Translations under genes and position numbers: made by a program | Source of the DNA: Mycolicibacterium sphagni | GTDB lineage: Bacteria; Actinomycetota; Actinomycetes; Mycobacteriales; Mycobacteriaceae | Assembly: GCF_002250655.1 (NCBI RefSeq) | Contig: NZ_NOZR01000004.1 | Coordinates: 124,001 to 188,000 of the forward strand | DNA length: 64,000 nucleotides | Direction: 5' to 3' | Shown here: positions 51,067 to 59,338 of the stretch, in pieces | How the letters are laid out: every line of letters begins with the position of its first letter | Numbering within the stretch: position 1 is the stretch's first letter | Notes under the pieces: generated by a model | Told to the model about the DNA's origin: nothing | What the model saw: only the letters and a program-made list of their open reading frames with translations | Database searches by the model: none

Positions 51067-53034
51067 TCACCTGCCCGTGCCACCAAGCACCGACTGGACC
51101 TCCTCGGCACTCGTGGCGTCCCGCAGCCGCGCCACTTCGTCCTTGTTCAGGAAAACCCCGGCGATCTTGGTCAGCAGCGCCATGTGGTCCTTACCGGCGC
51201 CGGCGATGCCGACGACGAACTCGGCCGGTTTGCCATTCCAGTCGATCGGTTCGGCATAGCGCACGAACGAGATTCCGGTGCGCCTGATGGCGTCCTTGGC
51301 CTCGTTGGTCCCATGCGGGATGGCCAAGCCGTTGCCCATATACGTGGACACCGAGCCTTCCCGCGCGTGCATCGCGTCGACGTAGGACGGTTCGACAGCA
51401 CCGCAGGTCACCAACAAGTCACCCGCCTCGCTGATCGCCGCGTCCCGCGTCGTAGCGGTGCCCGCCAGCACGATCGACTCGACGCCGAGCACCTCCCCGG
51501 CGGGTGCTTCCTCGGCAGGCTCCTCGGCGGCGGCTTTGGCGCCGCTGGTGTCATTGGCGGTGCCGAGTAGGTCCACGATCTCGTCGTATTGCGGTGCGGC
51601 CATGAAGTTCTCCACCGAGACGTGGACGGCCGACGGGGTCTTCTGGCGGGCTCGGTCGGTGAGGTCCTGGTGGGTGACCACCAGCCCGTAGGTGTCGGTG
51701 AGATTCGAGATCGCCTGGTTGGTGACCTTGACGTCGGTGAACCCGGCACCCTGGATCTTCTTGCGCAGCACCGAAGCACCCATCGCCGAAGAGCCCATGC
51801 CCGCGTCGCACGCAAACACGATGTTGGTGACCGGTCCGCGGCTGGCCGAACCCACGAGCGCCGAGGACACGCTGGACTTTTTGCCCTTCAGGGCCTCCAT
51901 CCCCGCGGTCGCGGCGGCCAGGTCCCCCTCATCGTCGGACTTGTCGGTCTTGAGTAGTAGCGATGCGACCACGAACGAGACTGCGGCCGCACCGAATACC
52001 GACAGCGTGACGCCCAGGAAGCTGCCGGTGGCGGTCTGGGCGTAGACGGCGATGATCGAGCCGGGGGCGGCAGGTGCACGCAGACCGGATCCGAACAGCA
52101 CGTTGATGAAGATGCCGGTCATGCCACCGAGGATCGTGGCCAGGATCAACTTGGGCTTCATCAGGACGTACGGAAAGTAGATCTCGTGGATGCCGCCGAA
52201 GAACTGGATGATCGCCGCACCCGGCGCCGACGCCTTTGCCGCACCGCGACCGAATGCCATGAACGCCAGCAGGATTCCCAGCCCCGGTCCTGGGTTGGCT
52301 TCCAACAGGAACAACACGGACTTGCCGGTTGCCAGGGCCTGGGTCGTGCCGAGAGGCGTCAGCACTCCGTGATTGATGGCGTTGTTGAGGAACAGCACCT
52401 TGGCCGGCTCGATGAAGATCGACGTCAGCGGCAGCAGATCGTGTGCGACCAGGAAATCGACGACCCTGCCGGCGCCGTGGCTGAAGCCTGACACGATCGG
52501 CCCGATGCCGAAGAAGCCGAAGGTAGCCAGGATGAGACCGACGATGCCGGCCGAGAAGTTGTCGATGAGCATCTCGAAGCCGGGGCGCACCTTGCCGTCC
52601 CAGATGGCGTCGACCTTCTTCATCACCCAACCGCCGAGGGGGCCCATGATCATCGCACCGAGGAACATCGGGATGTCGGTGCCCGCGATGACACCCATGG
52701 TCGCGATCGCGCCGACGACACCGCCGCGGATCCCGTACACCATCCGGCCGCCGGTGGCTCCGATCAGGATGGGCAATAGGTAGGTGATCATCGGCGCGAC
52801 GATGCCGCCGGCGGCGAAGTCGCCCCAGCCGCCGATCTTGGCCACCCAGCCGCCCGGGTCGCGCAGTCCCGGGAAGATTCCGGTCAGCCACCCGGCCTTG
52901 ATGAACAGTGCGGTGATCAAGCCCCAGGCGATGAACGCGCCGATGTTGGGCATGACCATGTTCGACAGCGACGTGCCCAGCTTCTGAACGTGAACCCGGG
53001 CGCCGGTCCGCGGCTTCGTCTCGGTGGTGGACAA
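51067..53034 (-). CDS. mtlA: PTS mannitol-type transporter EIICBA
   Basis: A 655-residue phosphotransferase permease, the full IICBA arrangement of E. coli MtlA (637 aa). The EIIC membrane domain spans about 1-345 (MPNIGAFIAWGLITALF, LFLNNAINHGVLTPLG, GGIHEIYFPYVL). EIIB follows with phosphorylated Cys409 in FACDAGMGSSAMGA, then EIIA with His574 in GLAIPHGT. It imports and phosphorylates mannitol or a similar hexitol, using phosphate from EI/HPr, which are not in the window. The TTG start at 53034 has a perfect GGAGG 7 nt upstream; the longer frame lacks support. Divergent from a Zn polyol dehydrogenase and ahead of a DeoR regulator. Confidence 0.92.
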   Translation of the reverse strand: MSTTETKPRTGARVHVQKLGTSLSNMVMPNIGAFIAWGLITALFIKAGWLTGIFPGLRDPGGWVAKIGGWGDFAAGGIVAPMITYLLPILIGATGGRMVYGIRGGVVGAIATMGVIAGTDIPMFLGAMIMGPLGGWVMKKVDAIWDGKVRPGFEMLIDNFSAGIVGLILATFGFFGIGPIVSGFSHGAGRVVDFLVAHDLLPLTSIFIEPAKVLFLNNAINHGVLTPLGTTQALATGKSVLFLLEANPGPGLGILLAFMAFGRGAAKASAPGAAIIQFFGGIHEIYFPYVLMKPKLILATILGGMTGIFINVLFGSGLRAPAAPGSIIAVYAQTATGSFLGVTLSVFGAAAVSFVVASLLLKTDKSDDEGDLAAATAGMEALKGKKSSVSSALVGSASRGPVTNIVFACDAGMGSSAMGASVLRKKIQGAGFTDVKVTNQAISNLTDTYGLVVTHQDLTDRARQKTPSAVHVSVENFMAAPQYDEIVDLLGTANDTSGAKAAAEEPAEEAPAGEVLGVESIVLAGTATTRDAAISEAGDLLVTCGAVEPSYVDAMHAREGSVSTYMGNGLAIPHGTNEAKDAIRRTGISFVRYAEPIDWNGKPAEFVVGIAGAGKDHMALLTKIAGVFLNKDEVARLRDATSAEEVQSVLGGTGR

Positions 53035-53054
53035 TTCGAGGCCTCCGATCATGA

Positions 53055-53070
53055 GGTGATGCCGGTCACA
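53055..53070. promoter_or_regulatory. CRP-like site at the mtlA / dehydrogenase intergenic region
   Basis: GGTGATGCCGGTCACA has perfect GTGA-N6-TCAC half-sites, one mismatch to TGTGA-N6-TCACA. It is 21 bp upstream of the mtlA TTG and 160 bp upstream of the dehydrogenase ATG. A direct repeat ACATTCG at 53091-53097 and 53099-53105 lies next to it and could be bound by the DeoR protein. Confidence 0.5.
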
Positions 53071-53229
53071 TCTGACGACCAGTAAACCCCACATTCGGAC
53101 ATTCGCGCAAGCAATCGGTCATAAACGGGCGGAAATATCTGTGGCTTTATGCCCGAATTGTCGCTAGGGTGTTCTCCAGATGGTGCGGGATTACCGGCTG
53201 CGCCGAGCAACTTCGGAAGGACGATCCCC

Positions 53230-54288
53230 ATGAAAGCCCTGCGCTTCTACGCCCCCGAGGATGTTCGGCTCGAGGATGTACCCGAGCCCACTTGCGGTCC
53301 TGACGAGGTCAAGATCCGGGTGCGCAACTGCTCGACGTGCGGCACCGACGTCAAGATCTTCTACAACGGTCACCAGAACCTGACCCCGCCGCGGACGATC
53401 GGGCACGAGATCGCCGGCGAGATTGTCGAGGTCGGTACGAAGGTCAACGCGACGTACGGCAGCGCCTGGCAGGTCGGTGACCGGGTCCAGGTGATCGCCG
53501 CTGTGCCGTGCGGGAAGTGTCACGAATGCCGCAAGGGCTGGATGGCGGTATGCCAGAACCAGACGTCGGTCGGCTACCAGTACGACGGCGGGTTCGCCGA
53601 ATACATGATCGTGCCCGAGCAGGTGCTGGTGGTAGACGGTCTCAACCGCATCCCGGACAACGTCGGCTTCGATGAGGCTTCGGCCGCCGAGCCGTTCGCG
53701 TGTGCCATCAACGCCCAGGAACTGCTAGGTATCGAGGAGGGTGACACCGTCGTCGTCTTCGGTGCCGGCCCGATCGGGTGCATGCATATCCGGATCGCCC
53801 GCGGTGTGCACAAATGCGGCCCGGTCTACCTCGTGGATGTCAACGACAGCAGGCTCAAGATGTCGGCCGATGCCGTCGACCCCGACGAGGTCATCAATGC
53901 CGCCGACGTCGACGTCGTGGCCAAGGTCATGGAACTGACCGGCGGCCGTGGGGCCGACGTGGTCATCACGGCCACGGCGGCCAACATCACCCAGGAGCAG
54001 GCGATCGCGATGGCCGCGCGCAACGGGCGTATCTCGTTCTTCGGCGGCCTGCCCAAGACCAACCCGACGATCACGTGCGACTCCAACGTGGTGCACTACC
54101 GGCAGTTGCACATCCACGGGGCCAACGGCTCTGCGCCCGAGCACAACAAGCGAGCCCTGGAATACATCTCCACCGGGCAGGTTCCGGTCAAGGATCTGAT
54201 CACCCGCCGCATTTCGCTCGACAACGTGTTGGATGCGTTCGGCATCGTCAAGAGCGGTGAGGCGATCAAGGTCACCGTCGAACCGTAG
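53230..54288 (+). CDS. Zinc-dependent polyol (phosphate) dehydrogenase
   Basis: A 352-residue medium-chain dehydrogenase. Catalytic zinc ligands are in NCSTCGTD and GHEIAGE; the structural zinc is held by the four Cys of CGKCHECRKGWMAVC. The NAD(P) site is VVFGAGPIGCMHI. The ATG at 53230 follows GGAAGGA with 8-nt spacing. The family includes sorbitol, galactitol-1-phosphate and threonine dehydrogenases. Beside a mannitol-type PTS and DeoR regulator, oxidation of the imported polyol phosphate to a ketose phosphate is the natural inference, though true mannitol-1-phosphate dehydrogenase (MtlD) is a different family. Confidence 0.85.
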   Translation: MKALRFYAPEDVRLEDVPEPTCGPDEVKIRVRNCSTCGTDVKIFYNGHQNLTPPRTIGHEIAGEIVEVGTKVNATYGSAWQVGDRVQVIAAVPCGKCHECRKGWMAVCQNQTSVGYQYDGGFAEYMIVPEQVLVVDGLNRIPDNVGFDEASAAEPFACAINAQELLGIEEGDTVVVFGAGPIGCMHIRIARGVHKCGPVYLVDVNDSRLKMSADAVDPDEVINAADVDVVAKVMELTGGRGADVVITATAANITQEQAIAMAARNGRISFFGGLPKTNPTITCDSNVVHYRQLHIHGANGSAPEHNKRALEYISTGQVPVKDLITRRISLDNVLDAFGIVKSGEAIKVTVEP

Positions 54289-54297
54289 CTCGTGCGA

Positions 54298-55752
54298 TCA
54301 AGACCCGCCGCGCAGATAGACCGTTGTGGTGTAGGTGAAGAACTCGCGTGCCGCGCCGCCCTGCTCCTTGGGGCCGAGCCCGCTCTTCTTCGCCCCGCCG
54401 AACGGGACGTGCGGATCAGCGCCCGCCGACTCGGAATTGATGTGCAGCACCCCGACGTCGATGTGCTCGACGGCGTCGAGCGCGCGGGCCAGGTCCCGAG
54501 TGAAAACTGCTGCGGACAAGCCGAATTCGCTGTCATTGGCCAGCGTGAACGCCTCATCGGCATCGGCCGCACGCCGCACCGCCAGCACGGGGCCGAAGAG
54601 CTCCTCGGTCCAGATGTCGGCGCGCCCGGTTACCTCGACGACGGTGGGTGCGACGAAGAAGCCTTCGGCCAGCAGTCCCTTGAAGTAGGGCTGGCCGCCG
54701 GCCAGCACCTCGACGCCGTCGTTGATCGCGGAGCCGAGGCCGCCGTAGATGTTCCGCTGGGCGGCACCGGTGATGACCGGCCCCATCTGTGTCGCCTCGT
54801 CCGTCGGATCGCCGACCACAAGTGCTTGCGCCCGGGTCGCGAGTTGGTCGAGGAATCGCTCAGCGATCCCCTCCGTGACGATCAACCGTGATGTGGCCGT
54901 GCACTTTTGGCCTGCGGACCGGAATGCCCCCAGCATCACCTGGTCCAGCGCCAGCCCGATGTCCGCGTCGTCGAGCACCACCGCCGCATTCTTCCCGCCC
55001 ATCTCGGCTTGCACCGGCACACCGCGCGCTGCCGCGGTGGCGGCGATATCTCGACCCACTGCCGTCGAACCGGTGAAGCTGATCGCGTCGATGCCCGCAT
55101 GGCCGATCAGTGCCTCGCCGATCGGAGAATCGCCGATCACCAGGTTCAGCACACCGGCGGGTAGACCCGCGGCAGTCAGTGCCTCCGTCAGCCGGAGCGC
55201 CAGCAACGGAACTGTGGTGGCCGGCTTCCACACCACGGTGTTGCCGTACACCAAGGCGGGGGCGATCTTCCATGCCGGGATCGCGATCGGAAAGTTGAAA
55301 GGGGTGATGACGGCGACGACGCCAATTGGCTTGCGAGTCACCAGGATCTGCTCACCTGCCCGTGGCGAGGCGAAGATCTCGCCGGCCTGCCGATCGCCCT
55401 CGTTGCCGTAGTAACGCAGGATCTGCGCGGCGCGCCGAACCTCGCCGACGCCCTCGGCTTTCGTCTTGCCTTCCTCGGTCGCCAGTTCCAGGCCCCAGGG
55501 CAGTGCATTGCTGTCGACTATCGCGGCAGCCTCGAGCAGAACGGCGCCACGAAGATGCATCGGTGTCCGGGCCCAGGCCTTACCGGCTTCACTCGCCGCG
55601 GTGACCGCACAGTCGACATCGTTCACCGTGGCGCTATTACCTTCGGCGACAACCACACTCGGCCGTGTCGGGTTTACGCTGGCCACCCGCTGACCGCTGC
55701 CCGCAGACCATTGGCCGGCGATCAGTTGCCGGAGTTCTTTCGCGTCGGTCAT
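54298..55752 (-). CDS. Aldehyde dehydrogenase (semialdehyde type)
   Basis: A 484-residue NAD(P)-dependent aldehyde dehydrogenase with catalytic Cys284 in GQKCTATSR, general base Glu250 in QAEMGGKNA, and the Asn site in TPFNFPIAIP. The GQKCTATSR context is typical of alpha-ketoglutarate semialdehyde and related dehydrogenases. Last gene of a three-gene minus-strand operon, with a 1-bp gap after the glutaryl-CoA dehydrogenase gene. It is convergent with the zinc dehydrogenase (9-bp gap). A role in oxidation of a lysine- or polyamine-derived semialdehyde is inferred from the operon. Confidence 0.87.
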   Translation of the reverse strand: MTDAKELRQLIAGQWSAGSGQRVASVNPTRPSVVVAEGNSATVNDVDCAVTAASEAGKAWARTPMHLRGAVLLEAAAIVDSNALPWGLELATEEGKTKAEGVGEVRRAAQILRYYGNEGDRQAGEIFASPRAGEQILVTRKPIGVVAVITPFNFPIAIPAWKIAPALVYGNTVVWKPATTVPLLALRLTEALTAAGLPAGVLNLVIGDSPIGEALIGHAGIDAISFTGSTAVGRDIAATAAARGVPVQAEMGGKNAAVVLDDADIGLALDQVMLGAFRSAGQKCTATSRLIVTEGIAERFLDQLATRAQALVVGDPTDEATQMGPVITGAAQRNIYGGLGSAINDGVEVLAGGQPYFKGLLAEGFFVAPTVVEVTGRADIWTEELFGPVLAVRRAADADEAFTLANDSEFGLSAAVFTRDLARALDAVEHIDVGVLHINSESAGADPHVPFGGAKKSGLGPKEQGGAAREFFTYTTTVYLRGGS

Positions 55753-55753
55753 C

Positions 55754-56956
55754 TCAGCGGAACGCCGCTTGTCCGGTCAGCGCCCGCCCGATCGACAGTA
55801 GGTGCATCTCGGAGGTGCCCTCGTAGGTCAGTACAGACTCGAGGTTGTTGGCGTGCCGCAGGGGAGAGTACTCAAGGGTGATCCCGCTGCCGCCCAACAG
55901 GGTTCGACATTCGCGGGCGATGGCCAGTGCTTCGCGAACGTTGTTGAGCTTGCCCAGGCTGATCTGCTCGGGCCGGGCGCCTTCGGCGTCCTTCATCCGG
56001 CCCAGGTGCACGGCCAGCAACATGCCCTTGCCGAGTTCGAGGGTCATGTTGGCCAACTTCTCTTGCGTCAGCTGGAAACTCGACAACGGACGGTCGAAAA
56101 CCTCCCGTTCGCGGGCGTAGGCGATCGCCGTCTCCAGGCTGTCGCGTGCGGCCCCCAGGGCGCCGAACACGATGCCGAACCGTGCCTCGTTGAGACAGGA
56201 CAGCGGCGCACCCAGGCTGGTGGCTTCCGGCAGTTGCGCGGACGCGGGCAGCCGGACGTTGTCCAGCACCAGTTCCGAGGTCACCGAGGCCCGCAGCGAC
56301 AGCTTTTTGTGGATGACGTTAGCGGTGAACCCGGGGGTATCCGTGGGCACCAGGAAACCGCTGATATCCCTGTTGCCGTCGCCCGTTCTCGCCCACACCG
56401 TGGCCACGTCGGCGAGATTGCCGTTGGTGATCCACATCTTGGTGCCGTCGAGCACCCAGTCGCCGCCGTCGCGCCGCGCGCGCGTGCGCATGCCGGCGGG
56501 GTTGGAGCCGAAGTCGGGTTCGGTCAGGCCGAAACACCCGATGGCCTCGCCGGTTGCCAGCCGGGGAAGCCACTCGTTCTTCTGCTCGTCGGAGCCGTAG
56601 CGGTAGATCGAGAACATCGACAGCGAACCCTGCACCGACACGAAGCTGCGGAAACCGCTGTCACCGGCTTCGAGCTCCATGCAGGCCAGGCCGTAGCTGA
56701 CCGCGTTGGTCCCGGCGCACCCATAGCCCTGCAGGTGCATGCCCAACAAGCCCAGCTGTCCGAACTCCTTGCCGAGTTCTTTTGGCAGCGTGGCGGATTC
56801 GAACCAGTCCTCGATGTTCGGCCGCAGCCGGGTGTCGACGAACTTGCGCACCGTGGCCGCGATGTCCCGTTCGTCGGAGTCGAGCAGGCGGTCGGTTGCG
56901 AACAGCTCTAGCGGGTCGTAGAGGTCTTTCTTGGCCGGCGCCGCGGTGGTGCTCAT
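55754..56956 (-). CDS. gcdH: Glutaryl-CoA dehydrogenase-like acyl-CoA dehydrogenase
   Basis: A 400-residue acyl-CoA dehydrogenase whose sequence follows glutaryl-CoA dehydrogenase: FVSVQGSLSMFSIYRYGS, GCFGLTEPDFGSNPAGMRTRARR, ITNGNLADVATVWAR, and the C-terminal SVLTYEGTSEMHLLSIGRALTG with the catalytic Glu in YEGTSE. GCDH oxidises and decarboxylates glutaryl-CoA to crotonyl-CoA in lysine and tryptophan breakdown. It sits between two aldehyde dehydrogenases, 3 bp after gabD, supporting a glutarate pathway. A non-decarboxylating relative cannot be excluded. Confidence 0.87.
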   Translation of the reverse strand: MSTTAAPAKKDLYDPLELFATDRLLDSDERDIAATVRKFVDTRLRPNIEDWFESATLPKELGKEFGQLGLLGMHLQGYGCAGTNAVSYGLACMELEAGDSGFRSFVSVQGSLSMFSIYRYGSDEQKNEWLPRLATGEAIGCFGLTEPDFGSNPAGMRTRARRDGGDWVLDGTKMWITNGNLADVATVWARTGDGNRDISGFLVPTDTPGFTANVIHKKLSLRASVTSELVLDNVRLPASAQLPEATSLGAPLSCLNEARFGIVFGALGAARDSLETAIAYAREREVFDRPLSSFQLTQEKLANMTLELGKGMLLAVHLGRMKDAEGARPEQISLGKLNNVREALAIARECRTLLGGSGITLEYSPLRHANNLESVLTYEGTSEMHLLSIGRALTGQAAFR

Positions 56957-56959
56957 GGT

Positions 56960-58303
56960 TTATCCGATCCGGATCAGTTTCTTGTTGACGAACTCGTCGA
57001 TGCCGAACCGGCCTAGTTCGCGGCCGAAGCCCGAGCGCTTCACTCCGCCGAACGGCAGCTCGACACCGTCGGCGCCGACCACGTTCACGAACACCATTCC
57101 AGCATCGATCTTGTCTGCTACCCGCTTGGCCTGTTCTTCATCCGTGGTGAACACATACGAGCCGAGACCGAAGGGGATGTCGTTGGCCAACTCGACGGCC
57201 TCGTCCTCGGAGTTCACCTTGAACACCATCGCCACCGGGCCGAACAGCTCCTCGCGATAGGTCGCCGAATCGGGCGAGACTCCGGTGAGGACACCGGGCG
57301 GGAAGTAAGCGCCCTCGCGCTTGCCCTCGGAGACCAGTTTGGCGCCGTCGGCCACCGCGCGGTCGATCTGCTCGGCAAGGTGCTGTGCGGCGCCGAGCGA
57401 GGACAATGGGGCCAGGCCGTCGGCCGCCTCGACGACCTTCTTGGTGAACTTGTCGAGGAACTCGTCGTAGAGCGGGGCGGCCACGATGAAGCGCTTGGCC
57501 GCATTGCAGGCCTGCCCGGTGTTCTCGAACCGGCCCGCCATGGCCGCCTCGACCGTGGCCTCCAGGTCATCGCTGCTCAGCACGATGAACGGGTCGGAGC
57601 CGCCGAGTTCCAGCACGACCTTCTTCAGGTTGCGGCCGGCGATCTCGGCGACCGCGGCGCCGGCGCGCTCGGAGCCGGTCAGCGACACCCCCTGCACCCG
57701 CGGGTCGGCGATGGCGTCGGCGATCTGCTCATTGGTCGCATACACGTTGACGTACGCACCGGCGGGGTAGCCGGCGTCGTCGAAGATCTGCTGGATGGCC
57801 TCGGCCGACTCCGGACACTGCGGCGCGTGCTTGAGCACGATCGTGTTGCCCAGCGTCAGGTTCGGTCCCGCGAAACGGGCGACCTGGTAGTACGGGTAGT
57901 TCCACGGCATGATGCCGAGCAGCACGCCCACCGGGCCGCGCTTGATCACCGCGCTGCCGTCACCGTCGAGCAGCTGGATCGGCTCGTCGGCGAGAAACGT
58001 CTCGGCGTTGTCGGCGTAGTACTCGTAGATCGCGGCGCTGAATTCCACCTCGCCGAGGGCCTGGTCCAGCGGCTTGCCCATCTCGCGGTGAATGATCTCG
58101 GCCAGCTTCTCGCGGCGCTCGGTGTGCAGAGCGGCCACCTTGCGGATCAGGGCGACCCGGTCGGCCAGGGTCGAGGTCTTCGACCATTCCCGGTACGCCT
58201 TGGCTGCCGAGGCCAGCGCCAGCTCGATCTGCTCGTCGGTAGCGGTCGGGTACTCCCGCACGACTTCACCCGATTTCGGGTCGACCACTGCGTACAGACT
58301 CAT
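56960..58303 (-). CDS. gabD: NAD(P)-dependent succinate/glutarate semialdehyde dehydrogenase
   Basis: A 447-residue aldehyde dehydrogenase of the short GabD group. Catalytic Cys266 is in NTGQACNAAKR, Glu232 in LELGGSD, and the substrate-site block is MPWNYPYYQVARF. It is first in the operon gabD-gcdH-aldh. Paired with glutaryl-CoA dehydrogenase it may oxidise glutarate semialdehyde (DavD function in the 5-aminovalerate/lysine route) rather than succinate semialdehyde. It is divergent from the XRE-cupin regulator across the 58320-58359 inverted repeat, its likely control point. Confidence 0.87.
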   Translation of the reverse strand: MSLYAVVDPKSGEVVREYPTATDEQIELALASAAKAYREWSKTSTLADRVALIRKVAALHTERREKLAEIIHREMGKPLDQALGEVEFSAAIYEYYADNAETFLADEPIQLLDGDGSAVIKRGPVGVLLGIMPWNYPYYQVARFAGPNLTLGNTIVLKHAPQCPESAEAIQQIFDDAGYPAGAYVNVYATNEQIADAIADPRVQGVSLTGSERAGAAVAEIAGRNLKKVVLELGGSDPFIVLSSDDLEATVEAAMAGRFENTGQACNAAKRFIVAAPLYDEFLDKFTKKVVEAADGLAPLSSLGAAQHLAEQIDRAVADGAKLVSEGKREGAYFPPGVLTGVSPDSATYREELFGPVAMVFKVNSEDEAVELANDIPFGLGSYVFTTDEEQAKRVADKIDAGMVFVNVVGADGVELPFGGVKRSGFGRELGRFGIDEFVNKKLIRIG

Positions 58304-58319
58304 TGTTCCGCCCTGATGG

Positions 58320-58359
58320 TTTAGTGGTGTAAAACTTATGAAAGTTATATACCGCTAAA
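58320..58359. promoter_or_regulatory. 40-bp inverted repeat between gabD operon and XRE-cupin regulator
   Basis: The left arm TTTAGTGGTGTAAAACTT (58320-58337) and the right arm AAGTTATATACCGCTAAA (58342-58359) are inverted copies matching at 15 of 18 positions, around ATGA. The AT-rich arms stand out from the GC-rich surroundings. The repeat is 16 bp from the gabD ATG and 54 bp from the regulator ATG, so it probably is the operator of the divergent XRE-cupin protein. Confidence 0.75.
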
Positions 58360-58413
58360 CTTTGGCCGCGCAAGGCCCCGCGGCCGATCGACCGGTGAAG
58401 GTGAGGTGTCCCG

Positions 58414-59043
58414 ATGTCGCAACAGGACACGTCACGGGACGACGCCACGGGCGGCGAAGTTCTCGCCGGGGTCGACGGCTGGATGACCCGGCTTGGCCCG
58501 AAGCTGCGCACGCTGCGCAAAGAGCGCGAGCTGACCCTGGAGGCCGTCGCCGACCGCGCGGGACTTACCAAAGGATTCCTGAGCTTGCTGGAACGCGGCC
58601 AGACCACGATCTCGGTGCCGAACCTCCTCAAGGTCTGCGAAATCCTCAGTGTTTCAGTGGGTTCGCTGTTCGACTACCCCGAATCAGCGGTGGTGCGCGG
58701 CGGTGACGGCGCGCCAGTGGAGATGGGCGGCAGCGGAATCCGCGAGTACCTCCTGACGCCGGAGACCGAGCGCAACCTTCAGGTGATGCGTTCGGTGCTG
58801 CGCCCCGGTGGCGGCACGGGTGGCGCCTACACCTTGGAGTCGGAAACCATCTTCGTGTTCGTGCTTCGCGGGTGCCTGCGGCTGACCGTCGACGGTCAGG
58901 AGTCGGTCCTCAAAACCGGCGACTGCTACACCTTCTCGGCCAAGGCCGTGCACTCCTGGGACAACCCTGGGCAGGACGAGAGTGAAGTGCTCTGGTCGAT
59001 TGTGCCGCCGATCCCGCGGAATTCCGTTCCAAATCGAGCCTGA
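58414..59043 (+). CDS. XRE-family regulator with cupin sensor domain
   Basis: A 209-residue regulator with an N-terminal XRE HTH (about 27-85: LRTLRKERELTLEAVADRAGLTKGFLSLLERGQTTISVPNLLKVCEIL) and a C-terminal cupin domain (about 120-200: SETIFVFVLRGCLRLTVDGQESVLKTGDCYTFSAKAVHSW in part). PuuR-like proteins of this architecture sense small amines or amino-acid metabolites. The cupin lacks the full set of His metal ligands, so ligand binding may be metal-free. It is divergent from the gabD-gcdH-aldh operon and most likely regulates it through the inverted repeat at 58320-58359. Confidence 0.88.
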   Translation: MSQQDTSRDDATGGEVLAGVDGWMTRLGPKLRTLRKERELTLEAVADRAGLTKGFLSLLERGQTTISVPNLLKVCEILSVSVGSLFDYPESAVVRGGDGAPVEMGGSGIREYLLTPETERNLQVMRSVLRPGGGTGGAYTLESETIFVFVLRGCLRLTVDGQESVLKTGDCYTFSAKAVHSWDNPGQDESEVLWSIVPPIPRNSVPNRA

Positions 59044-59089
59044 ACGTGCTCTACTGACCAGACTGTACGTGCCGGGGGAAGGTGTTCGG

Positions 59090-59338
59090 GTGGTCAAGAA
59101 GGCAGCGGGAAAGCGCGCCGACGGCGACGAAACGCTCGCCGTCGATCGACGCGTACGGGTCTATGTCGACACCGACGATGAGGTACGCGGTGTCATTGTG
59201 GAGGATTTCGGCGACTTGGCCGGTCATGCGGTCGATGTCGGTGATGTGCACATCTCGGATGCGGCGCGGCGCTGGGCGGTCCTATTGGACGCTGGAACCC
59301 TGGTTTTCGTCGACAGCCACCAGATAGCGCCCGAGTAG
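59090..59338 (+). CDS. Hypothetical 82-aa protein
   Basis: An 82-residue protein starting at the GTG 59090, with GGGGGAAGG 7 nt upstream. A basic N-terminus (VKKAAGKRADGDE) precedes a likely small beta-rich domain: VRVYVDTDDEVRGVIVEDFGDLAGHAV and WAVLLDAGTLVFVDSHQIA. No signal peptide or TM segment. It follows the XRE-cupin gene by 46 bp. Its last 57 bp overlap the 3' end of the convergent FAD monooxygenase gene, which is unusual. Not recognised; function unknown. Confidence 0.65.
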   Translation: MVKKAAGKRADGDETLAVDRRVRVYVDTDDEVRGVIVEDFGDLAGHAVDVGDVHISDAARRWAVLLDAGTLVFVDSHQIAPE

